Shown one piece after another: positions 1 to 9,065 of a stretch of DNA of 14,197 bases. The stretch is taken from the NCBI GenBank assembly GCA_038528605.1, contig JBCBEP010000089.1, positions 1 through 14,197 on the forward strand. Direction: 5' to 3'. Numbering within the stretch: the first letter of the stretch is position 1; every line of letters begins with the position of its first letter. Source of the stretch: Thermohalobaculum sp038528605 (GTDB lineage Bacteria; Pseudomonadota; Alphaproteobacteria; Rhodobacterales; Rhodobacteraceae). Below the pieces are notes generated by a model. That model had not been told where the DNA came from and made no database searches. It saw only the letters and a program-made list of their open reading frames with translations. Position numbers and translations under genes: made by a program.

Positions 1-41
1 CGCGCCGGGTCGGGCGGGGTGGGTTGCTCTGGCGCTGGGCC

Positions 42-1382
<1,341 letters not shown>

Positions 1383-1404
1383 CCCTCGGTCTCCGCTCGG
1401 CGTC

Positions 1405-1443
1405 AAAGGAAAAGGCGGCGCGGACCGGACGCCGCGCCGCCTT
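1405..1443 (-). terminator. Rho-independent terminator-like hairpin after the mucR-like gene
   Basis: A perfect 12-bp inverted repeat (1412-1423 with 1432-1443, arms AAGGCGGCGCGG and its complement) surrounds an 8-nt loop. Read on the minus strand it is followed by TTTTCCTTT. It lies 56 nt past the mucR-like stop and only 29 nt before the miaB start, so it is either a full terminator or a partial one that miaB transcription must read through. Confidence 0.75.
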
Positions 1444-1498
1444 CTAGGGAGATCCGTGCAGCCCCGCAACCTGCCTGCGGCCGCGGGGTCCGGAATGC

Positions 1499-1909
1499 TC
1501 AGCTCGCGCGCTTGCGGCCGAGGCCAATCTTCTTCGCGAGCTGCTGGCGTTTGGCGGCGTAAGAGGGCGCGACCATCGGATAGTCTGCCGGCAGGCTCCA
1601 CTTGGCGCGATACTGCTCCGGCGTCATGTCATAGGCGGTCTTGAGGTGGCGCTTCAGCATTTTCAGCTTCTTGCCATCCTCGAGACATATGATGTGATCG
1701 TCGGTCACCGACTTCTTGATCGGCACCGCCGGCTTCAGTTCGACTTCGGGTTCTGGCGCGGGCTCGCCCAGTTTGGACAGCGTTTCGAAAACACTCTCGA
1801 TCAGGCCCGGAAGTTCCGCGGGCGGGACCGGATTGTTCGAAACATGCGCTGCCACGATATCGGAGGTGAGCGCCAGGATCTCGCTGTGATCAGTGGTATC
1901 GTCGGCCAT
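1499..1909 (-). CDS. MucR/Ros family transcriptional regulator
   Basis: Small DNA-binding regulator of the alphaproteobacterial MucR/Ros family, 136 residues. In relatives it represses or modulates exopolysaccharide, motility, virulence or cell-cycle genes. The N-terminal half (about 1-60) is the variable, acidic oligomerisation part. The C-terminal domain (about 70-130) has the hallmark CLEDGKKLKMLKRHL, MTPEQYRAKW, DYPMVAP and GLGRKR blocks. The classical Ros zinc ligands are incomplete: C75 and H88 are present, but the second Cys is D78 and the last His position is A92/Y93. ATG at 1909 is preferred because AGAAGAGG precedes it at good spacing; an in-frame ATG at 1942 would add 11 residues. 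The gene follows the acetyltransferase on the same strand after a 193-nt AT-rich gap, so it probably has its own promoter, possibly autoregulated as in other MucR genes. Confidence 0.93.
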   Translation of the reverse strand: MADDTTDHSEILALTSDIVAAHVSNNPVPPAELPGLIESVFETLSKLGEPAPEPEVELKPAVPIKKSVTDDHIICLEDGKKLKMLKRHLKTAYDMTPEQYRAKWSLPADYPMVAPSYAAKRQQLAKKIGLGRKRAS

Positions 1910-2102
1910 GTACGTGCCTCTTCTGGATTGTTTTTTCCGCAACGTCGCGTTTATCGGGGGTTCGCTGCTCTGAACCGCGTCTGAACACCCTATATCGGGC
2001 GAGCATCGTTACGTCTACTCTGCATATATTTGCCAGATAGATGGGGCGAGGATCAATAGCAATAGAGCGCGATAATCAATCGGATTTTCGAGTAATACGT
2101 GC
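1910..2102 (-). promoter_or_regulatory. AT-rich upstream region of the mucR-like gene
   Basis: This 193-nt gap is clearly richer in A+T than the surrounding genes and contains several TpA-rich runs, for example tatat at 1991-1995 and catatatt at 2023-2030. MucR/Ros proteins are known to bind AT-rich, TpA-containing, loosely conserved targets, so this is the natural place for a promoter and autoregulatory sites. I could not fix -35 and -10 boxes with confidence. Confidence 0.45.
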
Positions 2103-2639
2103 TCAATCACGCAAGGGTGAGGGGGTGTCGCGACCGTGCCACTTGCTGACCGTGCCCGTAACACCCGCCATTGCGTTCGGCGTCAATTCAGCAGCCAATA
2201 ATCGGTCGAAGTTGATCGGGCGCGGAAAATCGAGACCTGCAGCGTGGTCGCGCTGAAAACCGAAGCGCCTGTAGTAGGGCTCGTCACCGACAAGGACGAT
2301 CCTCTCCCAACCCAGTTCTCGGGCAATGTCCAGTGTCTCCATAATGAGGAGCGCGCCGAGGCCTTCCCCTTGGCGCGTGGCATGGACGGCGACGGGACCG
2401 AGGAGCAGGGCTGCGGCTGGAGGGGCGTCCTCATGCTCAATCGAGACTGGCCAGTAGCGGATGGCGCCGACCAGCGCGTCGAACTCGTCACGCGCGACGG
2501 TGCAGAGCGCGCTCACGGGCTCTACGCCGGCGCGCAGCTGGTAGGATGAGAGCGCCCCGCGGCCTGGTGCGAAGGCGAGGTCGAGCAGCGTCTCCACCTC
2601 CTGATCGTCGCTCGGGCGCTCTGGCAGCAGTCTGAACAT
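2103..2639 (-). CDS. GNAT family N-acetyltransferase (YhbS-like)
   Basis: Predicted acetyl-CoA-dependent N-acetyltransferase of 178 residues, resembling the COG3153 (YhbS) group; substrate unknown. The acetyl-CoA-binding motif A is visible at about 79-100: LLGPVAVHATRQGEGLGALL, with the Q-x-x-G-x-G phosphate loop at Q90-G95. It is followed by the typical helix and a GDEPYYRRFGF segment (118-128), the usual beta-5/helix region of this group. The end (about 130-178) is a family-specific tail. The ATG at 2639 has no clear Shine-Dalgarno sequence, and the frame upstream shows no better ATG or GTG, so this start is accepted with some doubt. It is divergent from the flavin reductase gene across 171 nt and precedes the mucR-like gene on the same strand. 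Confidence 0.85.
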   Translation of the reverse strand: MFRLLPERPSDDQEVETLLDLAFAPGRGALSSYQLRAGVEPVSALCTVARDEFDALVGAIRYWPVSIEHEDAPPAAALLLGPVAVHATRQGEGLGALLIMETLDIARELGWERIVLVGDEPYYRRFGFQRDHAAGLDFPRPINFDRLLAAELTPNAMAGVTGTVSKWHGRDTPSPLRD

Positions 2640-2685
2640 GGCGGGCAGGAGACGGAGGGGTGAGAGGGGATGATTGGTGTTGACG

Positions 2686-2718
2686 GGCCGCGGTGCTTGC
2701 GGCGTCAGCCGCGCGGCC
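2686..2718. repeat. Nested inverted repeats between the acetyltransferase and flavin reductase genes
   Basis: The 171-nt divergent intergenic region (2640-2810) holds an outer 7-bp dyad GGCCGCG/CGCGGCC (2686-2692 with 2712-2718) and an inner hairpin GCGGC-gtca-GCCGC (2699-2712). They share one base, so the arms compete at the edge. It could be an operator or an RNA structure, or simply reflect high GC. No clear promoter boxes were found in the rest of the gap. Confidence 0.3.
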
Positions 2719-2810
2719 TAGGTCGCTAGCACGGTGTCTGAGGGCGCGCCAGCGCGTGTCGAACACCGCCCCACATCCCGAGGCCCCTGGCCGCCTGTCC
2801 CGGAGTCACC

Positions 2811-3428
2811 ATGTTCTACCGCCCGAAAGACGGCCACGGCCTGCCGCACGATCCCTTCAAGGCGCTGGTGGTGCCGCGCCCGATCGGCTGGATCTCGAGT
2901 GTGGATGCCGAGGGCCGGGCAAATCTCGCGCCCTACTCCTTCTTCAACGGCTGTGGGGACAACCCGCCGCTGGTCATGTTTGCGCAGACCGGGCGTAAGA
3001 GCCGCGAGGAGGCCGAGAAGGACAGCATCGCCAACATCAGGGAGACCGGCGAGTTCGCCTGCAACATGGTCAGCGAGGCGCTGATCGACGCGATGAACAA
3101 GAGCTCGGCGCGGCTGGGGCGGGATGTGGACGAGTTTGCCGAGGCCGGTCTCACCAAGGCAGACTGCCTGGAAATCCGCGCACCGCGGGTGGCCGAAGCG
3201 CCGGCATCGCTTGAATGCCGGACCGTGCAGATCATCGACAACCTGCCGGCATGGCAGGACCATCAACGCAATATCATCGTGATCGGTGAGGTGGTGGGCG
3301 TACATATTTCGGAGGCGGCTCTGGCGGATGGCCGGTTCCTGACAGACACGGTCATGCCGGTGGCCCGGCTCGGCTACATGGATTACACGGCGGTGCGCGA
3401 GACCTTCGAGCTTCAGCGGCCCGGTTGA
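2811..3428 (+). CDS. Flavin reductase family protein (FMN-binding split barrel, DIM6/NTAB type)
   Basis: Predicted flavoprotein of 205 residues in the DIM6/NTAB (COG1853) group, whose members bind FMN and act as flavin reductases or related oxidoreductases; the exact reaction is unknown. The diagnostic N-terminal segment is VVPRPIGWISSVDAEGRANL (20-39) followed by APYSFFNGCGDNPP (40-53), the FMN-phosphate-contacting part of the split barrel. A KDSIANIRETGEFACNMV segment (70-87) and a C-terminal VARLGYMDYT block are also typical. ATG at 2811 is preceded by GGAG at suitable spacing. It reads in the same direction as mtnP but 121 nt upstream of it, so co-transcription is possible but not shown. 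The nearby azoR gene is another flavoprotein, but too far away to imply a link. Confidence 0.9.
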   Translation: MFYRPKDGHGLPHDPFKALVVPRPIGWISSVDAEGRANLAPYSFFNGCGDNPPLVMFAQTGRKSREEAEKDSIANIRETGEFACNMVSEALIDAMNKSSARLGRDVDEFAEAGLTKADCLEIRAPRVAEAPASLECRTVQIIDNLPAWQDHQRNIIVIGEVVGVHISEAALADGRFLTDTVMPVARLGYMDYTAVRETFELQRPG

Positions 3429-3492
3429 TCGAGCGACTGCACGAGGCGCTTTCATAGGATGGCCGTCGCAATGACGAGCTTGCGGCGGAGCC

Positions 3493-3540
3493 TCCGATGA
3501 TCGATCAGTGCCCCTAAGTGCAACGTGATCCGATGATCGA
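3493..3540 (+). repeat. Two perfect 12-bp direct repeats before mtnP
   Basis: TCCGATGATCGA occurs at 3493-3504 and again at 3529-3540, start-to-start distance 36 bp. Each copy is followed three bases later by GTG. The first copy runs into the palindrome TGATCGATCA (3498-3507). The second copy abuts the GAGAGG ribosome-binding site of mtnP. It could be a regulatory pair or a small local duplication. Confidence 0.55.
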
Positions 3541-3549
3541 GAGGTGGAG

Positions 3550-4425
<876 letters not shown>

Positions 4426-4443
4426 CGGTTTCGAGAGCATTCC

Positions 4444-4480
4444 GGCGCTTGCCAACGGCTTCGGCAGGCGCCTAACCTTT
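4444..4480 (+). terminator. Hairpin between mtnP and the cytochrome gene (terminator or overlapping promoter)
   Basis: A 10-bp stem with one G-T wobble (4444-4453 with 4463-4472) encloses a 9-nt loop and is followed by TAACCTTT. This resembles a weak terminator for mtnP. The same stretch also holds TTGCCA (4449-4454), 18 nt, then TAACCT (4473-4478), a possible promoter whose -10 would end 6 nt before the cytochrome ATG. Confidence 0.55.
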
Positions 4481-4484
4481 GGGC

Positions 4485-4901
4485 ATGAACTGCCGTGCTG
4501 CCGCGATGATCGTTCTTGCTGCTTTCGCCGGCATGCCCGCCGTCGCCGAAGAGCTGAGCGAAGGCGAGCGGTTCGCCACGTATGTGTGCGGCCGCTGCCA
4601 TGTGGTGAGCGAGCGCACGCGCATGGGGGGTATCGGCTCGACGCCCTCCTTCATGGCGCTGAGGGGATTTCCTGATTGGGAGGAACGCTTCCGGGTGTTC
4701 TATGCGCTGAAACCGCATCCGTCCTTCACGCAGGTCGAGGGCATCACCCCTGCCTTCCCGCCCGAGCGCCCGCCGCATATCCACCCGGTGGAGTTGACCG
4801 AGGCGGATCTCGCGCGGCTGGTTGAGTATGTGCGGGCCCTTGAGCCGCTGGATCTGGGCGGCACCATCGGCGGCGGCTTCTTCTCCGAGGAAGACAACTG
4901 A
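4485..4901 (+). CDS. Small exported c-type cytochrome
   Basis: Predicted periplasmic monoheme cytochrome c of 138 residues. The N-terminus (NCRAAAMIVLAAFAGMPAVA) is a short signal peptide with likely cleavage near residues 20-21, followed by the acidic AEELSEGERF start of the mature protein. The covalent heme site is CGRCH (C35, C38, H39). Distal-ligand candidates are methionines in the MGGIGSTPSFMAL segment (M47, M57). The C-terminal helix LTEADLARLVEYVRAL is typical of class I cytochromes. The redox partner is unknown. No Shine-Dalgarno sequence precedes ATG 4485; a TTG at 4479 and an ATG at 4506 are in frame, so the start is uncertain. It lies between mtnP and the dehydratase gene on the same strand, 75 nt before the preferred dehydratase start. 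Confidence 0.87.
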   Translation: MNCRAAAMIVLAAFAGMPAVAEELSEGERFATYVCGRCHVVSERTRMGGIGSTPSFMALRGFPDWEERFRVFYALKPHPSFTQVEGITPAFPPERPPHIHPVELTEADLARLVEYVRALEPLDLGGTIGGGFFSEEDN

Positions 4902-4976
4902 GGCGAGCGGGCTGGCGGGAGGCGGCGGCCGATGGCAGGGTCCGCACAGCTCGGCACGGTTCATGGAGACGGCGAT

Positions 4977-5975
4977 ATGGCTGATGGGCAGACGACGGCC
5001 CCCCTTTTCTCGCGTGAGGCACTCGAAGCCGCGGCGGCCCTGGTGCACCGGCATATGGCGCCGACGCCGGCTTATCCGTGGCCCCTGCTGGCCAAGCGCG
5101 CGGGCGGGGAGGTGGTGGTCAAGCACGAGAACCACACGCCGACCGGCGCCTTCAAGCTGCGCGGCGGGCTCGTCTATCTCGATGAGCTTGCACGGGCGGG
5201 CGGCTGCCCCGGTATCGTCACGGCAACGCGGGGCAATCACGGGCAATCCATCCCCTTCGCGGCGCGGGCGCACGGCATCCCGGTCACGGTCTACGTGCCG
5301 GAGGGCAACAGCCGGGAGAAGAACGCGGCCATGGAAGGCTGGGGCGCCCGGCTGGTGGTGCATGGGCACGACTTCGAGGAGGCGCGGCAGGAGGCTGTGC
5401 GGGCGGCCGAGGCCGAGGGGCTCCACATCGTGCCGCCCTTTGCGGAGCCCATCGTGCGCGGGGTGGCGAGCTATGCGCTGGAGCTCTTCCGCGAGCATCC
5501 GGATCTCAAGACCGTCTATGTGCCGATCGGGATGGGAAGCGGGATCTGTGCGCTCATCACGGCGCGCGACGTGTTGGGGATCGATTGCGATATCGTCGGT
5601 GTTGTGGCCGAAACGGCGGATGCTTACGCACTGAGTTTCGAGGCGGGCCGGCCCGTATCGACCGAGACCTGCATAACCTTCGCCGATGGCATGGCCTGCC
5701 GCGCGCCGTGGGCGGAGCCCGTGTCGATCATCTGCCGCGGTGCTGCGCGCGTGGTACGGGTGAGCGACGACGCGATCGCCGAGGCGATCCGCGTGCTCTA
5801 CGCCGATACCCATAACCTGGCGGAGGGGGCGGGGGCTGCGGCGCTCGCAGCGCTGCTCGCCGAAGGGCCTGGGGGGCGGCGGCCGGGGAAGGCAGCGACG
5901 ATCCTTTGCGGCGGGAATATCGACCGCGAGTGGTTCGCGGAGATCCTGGCCGGGCGCACGCCGGTACCCGCCTGA
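4977..5975 (+). CDS. Threonine dehydratase-family PLP-dependent enzyme (fold type II)
   Basis: Predicted PLP-dependent beta-eliminating enzyme, most likely threonine/serine dehydratase (to 2-oxobutyrate or pyruvate plus ammonia); 332 residues, cytoplasmic. Cofactor lysine K60 lies in TPTGAFKLRGG. ATRGNHGQS (83-91) matches the substrate carboxylate loop, PIGMGSGI (183-190) the phosphate-binding glycine loop, and ILCGGNID (309-316) the cofactor ring nitrogen site, with Cys where Ser is common. There is no C-terminal ACT domain, so it resembles catabolic or biodegradative rather than isoleucine-feedback IlvA enzymes. Related enzymes such as hydroxyectoine-pathway EutB or hydroxyaspartate dehydratases cannot be excluded. 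ATG at 4977 has GGAG upstream and gives the usual N-terminus; ATG at 4932, with GGGAGG nine bases upstream, would add 15 residues and is a real alternative. Confidence 0.9.
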   Translation: MADGQTTAPLFSREALEAAAALVHRHMAPTPAYPWPLLAKRAGGEVVVKHENHTPTGAFKLRGGLVYLDELARAGGCPGIVTATRGNHGQSIPFAARAHGIPVTVYVPEGNSREKNAAMEGWGARLVVHGHDFEEARQEAVRAAEAEGLHIVPPFAEPIVRGVASYALELFREHPDLKTVYVPIGMGSGICALITARDVLGIDCDIVGVVAETADAYALSFEAGRPVSTETCITFADGMACRAPWAEPVSIICRGAARVVRVSDDAIAEAIRVLYADTHNLAEGAGAAALAALLAEGPGGRRPGKAATILCGGNIDREWFAEILAGRTPVPA

Positions 5976-6047
5976 GCCGGTGCAGCGGTGGGCCAACGAT
6001 AGGTCACGAAAGCGTCTCATGCGGCAACGCGCCGCTGCCCCCTTCTG

Positions 6048-6070
6048 GTAGGCTCGCCGGGACGGCCTAC
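6048..6070. repeat. Small dyad upstream of folE2
   Basis: GTAGGC (6048-6053) and GCCTAC (6065-6070) form a perfect 6-bp dyad with an 11-nt spacer, 54 nt before the folE2 start. The two-turn-like spacing could suit an operator, but the arms are short and no Zur-like AT-rich palindrome is visible, so this is only a candidate. Confidence 0.2.
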
Positions 6071-6123
6071 ATTCGCGCCACGCCGGGAAGCCGGCGTCGA
6101 TGCGGCGGAGACGGAAGGCTGCC

Positions 6124-7254
6124 ATGAATATGATCACCCCGGGCCTCGCGCAGGCCGTGACCGAGGCGCAGGAAGCGGCGGATGCCGCGGCGCCGAGCCG
6201 GGAGGAAGCGGCGGCGGCACTGGCCGTGCTGCGCCGTCTGGCGGAAGCGGCGCCTGAAGAGGCCGCGGCACTCGGCCTCTCCGCGCTCGGCCCCGTCCGC
6301 AACGGCGGTGAGGAGGATGGTGCGCTGAGCCGGAGCTATCCGGAGGAGTTCGCGCCTGATGCCGCCTACAAGGCGACGATGCCGGATCTGCAGAATGGCC
6401 CGTCGAGCCTGATCAAGGGTGCACGCACTGAGATCCAGCATGTGGGCATCTCGAACTTCCGGTTGCCCCTTGCCATCCGCCGGCGGGAGGGCGGTGTGCA
6501 CCAGCTCGAGACATCGGTGACCGGATCGGTGAGCCTCGCGGCCACCAAGAAGGGCATCAATATGAGCCGGATAATGCGCAGCTTCTACGCGCATGCGGGC
6601 GAGGCCTTCGATTTCGAGCGGATCGAGGGGGTGCTGGAGAGCTATCTCGCTGACCTCGAGAGCGGCGATGCGCGGGTGCAGCTGCGCTTCCGCTACCCCA
6701 TGCTGCGGCCCTCGTTGCGCTCGGGGCTCGAGGGCTACCAGTACTACGACGTGGCCTTCGAGAGCCTCCGGGCCGATGGGCGCGTGCTGCGCGTCATCCA
6801 TCTCGACTATGTGTATTCGTCGACCTGCCCGTGCTCGCTGGAGCTCTCGGAGCATGCGCGGCTGACCCGCGGCCAGATCGCGACCCCGCATTCGCAGCGC
6901 TCGGTCGCCCGCGTGTCGGTCGCGCTGGAGGAGGGCGCGCCGCTCTGGATCGAGGAGCTGGTGGAGCTTTGCACCGGGGCGATCGCGACCGAGACGCAGG
7001 TGATGGTGAAGCGCGAGGACGAGCAGGCCTTCGCTGAGCTCAACGGCTCGAACCCGATCTTCGTGGAGGATGCGGTGCGGTTGCTCTGTGCCGCACTCGA
7101 GGGCGACGCGCGGGTTGGGGACTTCCGGGTGGTGGCGAGCCATCAGGAATCGCTGCACAGCCACGATGCGGTTTCGGTGCTGACGAAGGGCGAGACCTTC
7201 GCGCAGGCGAGCCTCGACCCGCAGCTCTTCGCCTCGCTCTACCACGTGGGCTGA
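6124..7254 (+). CDS. folE2: GTP cyclohydrolase IB (FolE2)
   Basis: Converts GTP to 7,8-dihydroneopterin triphosphate, the first step of tetrahydrofolate and queuosine synthesis; the IB type is the metal-flexible alternative to zinc-dependent FolE. The 376-residue product carries the family signatures MPDLQNGPSSLIKGA, KKGINMSRIMRSFYAH, DYVYSSTCPCSLELSEHARL (CPC at 235-237), TPHSQRS and NPIFVEDAVRLLC. The SHQESLHSHDA segment supplies late histidines (340, 345, 347). Family structures use Cys, His and Glu side chains for the metal. An Ala/Glu-rich N-terminal extension of about 80 residues precedes the conserved core; such extensions are, as I recall, common in alphaproteobacterial FolE2. ATG at 6124 is chosen for the GGAAGG five bases upstream; in-frame ATG 6100 lacks this. 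It is separated from the dehydratase gene by 148 nt, so it may have its own promoter. Confidence 0.96.
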   Translation: MNMITPGLAQAVTEAQEAADAAAPSREEAAAALAVLRRLAEAAPEEAAALGLSALGPVRNGGEEDGALSRSYPEEFAPDAAYKATMPDLQNGPSSLIKGARTEIQHVGISNFRLPLAIRRREGGVHQLETSVTGSVSLAATKKGINMSRIMRSFYAHAGEAFDFERIEGVLESYLADLESGDARVQLRFRYPMLRPSLRSGLEGYQYYDVAFESLRADGRVLRVIHLDYVYSSTCPCSLELSEHARLTRGQIATPHSQRSVARVSVALEEGAPLWIEELVELCTGAIATETQVMVKREDEQAFAELNGSNPIFVEDAVRLLCAALEGDARVGDFRVVASHQESLHSHDAVSVLTKGETFAQASLDPQLFASLYHVG

Positions 7255-7261
7255 TGTGCCG

Positions 7262-7323
7262 GGCGGGGAGAGGCGGGCCGGCAGGTGCCCGGCCTCCTCG
7301 CCCCGCCAGCCCTTGGGCTGGCG
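7262..7323. terminator. Overlapping hairpins between convergent folE2 and azoR
   Basis: The 130-nt convergent gap holds a long imperfect hairpin: GGCGGGG with CCCCGCC (7262-7268, 7301-7307), GAGG with CCTC, and GGCCGG with CCGGCC (7276-7281, 7289-7294). It also holds a perfect 9-bp hairpin CGCCAGCCC-TT-GGGCTGGCG (7304-7323). The two share 7304-7307 and cannot both form fully. No T-tract follows, so termination at the end of folE2 or azoR is likely but unproven. Confidence 0.5.
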
Positions 7324-7384
7324 TGTCTCCGCGGCCGCCCACCCGCCGGCCCGCCCTCAGTGACAATGCGGCGGACCTGGGGGA

Positions 7385-7972
7385 TCAGGCGGCGAGGCCG
7401 GCGATGGCATCTTCAGCCTCACGGCGCGCTGCGTCACCGCGGCTCATCTGACGGTCGGCCTTCACAACCTCGACATCGTGGATGCCGATGAAGCCGAGGA
7501 CATGGCGGATCCAGGGCGTGGCGAAGTCGATCGCGCTGTCGACCTCGGTACCGCCGGAGGCAACGACCACGATGGCGTTCTTGCCCTCGAGGAGACCCAC
7601 TGGTCCGTTCTCGGTGTAGCGGAAGGTGCGGCGGGCGCGGGCGACGAGGTCGATCCAGGCCTTGAAGGCGGCGGGGACGCCGAAATTGTAGACGGGTACG
7701 CCGATCACCAGCGTGTCTGCCGCCTCGATCTCGGCGATGAGGCTCTCGGAAAGGGCGAGGACGGCTTCCTGTTCCGGCGTGCGCTCGTCTTCAGGCGTGA
7801 AGTTCGCGCCGATCCAGGTCTCGTCGATCAGCGGAAGGCCATCGGCCAGATCGCGGCGGATCACCCGGCTTGCCTCCTGGCGGGCCAGCACGGCAGCGCT
7901 GAGGTCGCGGGTGGTGCTGCCCGTGCGGCGCATGCTGGCATCGATGTGCAGGACGGTTCTTGTCTCGGTCAT
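7385..7972 (-). CDS. azoR: FMN-dependent NADH:quinone/azo oxidoreductase (AzoR type)
   Basis: Flavodoxin-fold enzyme that uses FMN and NAD(P)H for two-electron reduction of quinones and azo compounds, generally linked to thiol-reactive or quinone stress; cytoplasmic dimer in the family. The 195-residue product is the usual length. Visible motifs are the N-terminal FMN phosphate loop VLHIDASMRRTGSTTR (7-22), the central GVPVYNFGVPAAFKAWIDLV (91-110) with the following RTFRYTENGPVGLL, and the VVVASGGTEVD segment (135-145). ATG at 7972 has GGGAG about eight bases upstream; the open frame beyond it lacks family similarity. It is transcribed away from the lysR-type gene across 139 nt with an inverted repeat, the classic arrangement of a LysR target gene. 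Confidence 0.93.
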   Translation of the reverse strand: MTETRTVLHIDASMRRTGSTTRDLSAAVLARQEASRVIRRDLADGLPLIDETWIGANFTPEDERTPEQEAVLALSESLIAEIEAADTLVIGVPVYNFGVPAAFKAWIDLVARARRTFRYTENGPVGLLEGKNAIVVVASGGTEVDSAIDFATPWIRHVLGFIGIHDVEVVKADRQMSRGDAARREAEDAIAGLAA

Positions 7973-8052
7973 CACTGGTCTCCCATGCTCCCGGCAGCCG
8001 CCCCTCTGGCGGCGGCGTGGCGCTTGGTGTGACAAATGTCGCTTGAACTTTG

Positions 8053-8092
8053 GATCGCAATTCGCATTTGAGAGTTAGGAGAATTGCAGATC
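8053..8092. promoter_or_regulatory. Inverted repeat in the azoR/lysR divergent control region
   Basis: GATCGCAATTC (8053-8063) is mirrored by GAATTGC-a-GATC (8081-8092), with a 17-nt AT-rich spacer; only one inserted base breaks the symmetry. It lies between two divergent starts, as expected for a LysR-type regulator binding site controlling both promoters. An AATAAT box at 8097-8102 could be the -10 of the lysR-type gene. Confidence 0.6.
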
Positions 8093-8111
8093 AGAGAATA
8101 ATCGGTGGGCC

Positions 8112-9065
8112 ATGGATCGCTTTGAGGATATGCGGTGTTTCATCCATGTGGTGGACCACGGCAGCGTCACACGTGCGGCGGAGACGATGTCGATCGCGCC
8201 GTCGGCCGTTTCCCGCCGGATCAAGGAGCTCGAGCACCGGCTCGGCGTGCAGCTGCTGGCGCGGACCACGCGGCGCATGAAGCTGACCGATGCGGGGCAG
8301 ACCTTCTACGACCGGTCGCTGCGCATCCTCGCGGATCTCGAGGAGGCGGAAGGCGAGGTCTCCGATGCCTCGCGCGCGCTCTACGGCCCGCTGCGGCTGG
8401 CGGCGCCGCTGGATTTCGGCACGCAGCATCTGGCGCCCATCCTGAACGAGTTCGTGGAGGAGCATGACGGGCTGACCCTCGATCTCGAGCTATCGGACCG
8501 GATGGCGGATCTGGTGGGGGAGGGGTTCGATCTGGCGCTGCGTATCGGCGCGCTTAGGGACAGCTCGCTCATCGCCCGGAAGCTGGGGGAGATCGGCATG
8601 CATGCCGTGGCCTCGCCGGGCTTTCTGCGGGGGCGGGAGACGCCGCTCCGCCCGGAGGACATGGGAGATTGGCCCGCCCTCGTCTACAGCGGGTCCGAGC
8701 GCGCGGATATCTGGCGCTTCCGCCGGCCCGATGGCGAAGAAGGCAGCGTGCAGATGACCGTGCGCCTGCGCGCCAACAATGGCGGTGTGCTCGCAAAGGC
8801 GGCGGAGGACGGGCTTGGCGTGACGCTGCAGCCCTCCTTCGTGGCGGCTGGGGGCATCGACGCTGGGCGGCTGGTGGAGCTGATGCCAGACCATGAATGG
8901 CCGACGCTGAACCTCTATGCCGTCTATCCGCAGACGCGCCACCTTTCTGCCAAGGCGCGGGCGCTCATCGACTTCCTGAAGGTGCGTTTCAGTGCGGGGC
9001 GCGGCGTTTGGGTGCGGGCGATGGCGCCGGGGGAGGAGGCTGAGATCCTTCCCGGTCGCTCGTAA
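8112..9065 (+). CDS. LysR family transcriptional regulator
   Basis: LysR-type regulator of 317 residues. The winged helix-turn-helix spans about 1-60 (FEDMRCFIHVVDHGSVTRAA, then SAVSRRIKELEHRLGVQLLARTTRR in overlapping family blocks), followed by a linker helix and a periplasmic-binding-protein-like effector domain (about 88-290). The effector is unknown. The last 25 residues, after the usual LIDFLKVRF family end, are an extra tail that lies within the overlap with the AAC(3)-family gene on the opposite strand. The start at 8112 has only a weak GGTGGG ribosome site but gives the normal LysR N-terminus. Location and divergence suggest it controls azoR, and probably itself, through the dyad at 8053-8092; this is inference. 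Confidence 0.94.
   Translation: MDRFEDMRCFIHVVDHGSVTRAAETMSIAPSAVSRRIKELEHRLGVQLLARTTRRMKLTDAGQTFYDRSLRILADLEEAEGEVSDASRALYGPLRLAAPLDFGTQHLAPILNEFVEEHDGLTLDLELSDRMADLVGEGFDLALRIGALRDSSLIARKLGEIGMHAVASPGFLRGRETPLRPEDMGDWPALVYSGSERADIWRFRRPDGEEGSVQMTVRLRANNGGVLAKAAEDGLGVTLQPSFVAAGGIDAGRLVELMPDHEWPTLNLYAVYPQTRHLSAKARALIDFLKVRFSAGRGVWVRAMAPGEEAEILPGRS

Noticed and set aside
1..41. Possible start of a further gene downstream of miaB
   Set aside because: Only 41 bases; no start codon with a ribosome site can be supported on the minus strand.
5976..6123. Zur box or other metal-responsive operator before folE2
   Set aside because: FolE2 is zinc-starvation-regulated in some bacteria, but no AT-rich Zur-type palindrome is seen; only a weak GTAGGC/GCCTAC dyad.
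6067..7245. A 392-codon open frame on the minus strand opposite folE2
   Set aside because: Antisense shadow; folE2 is supported by many family motifs.
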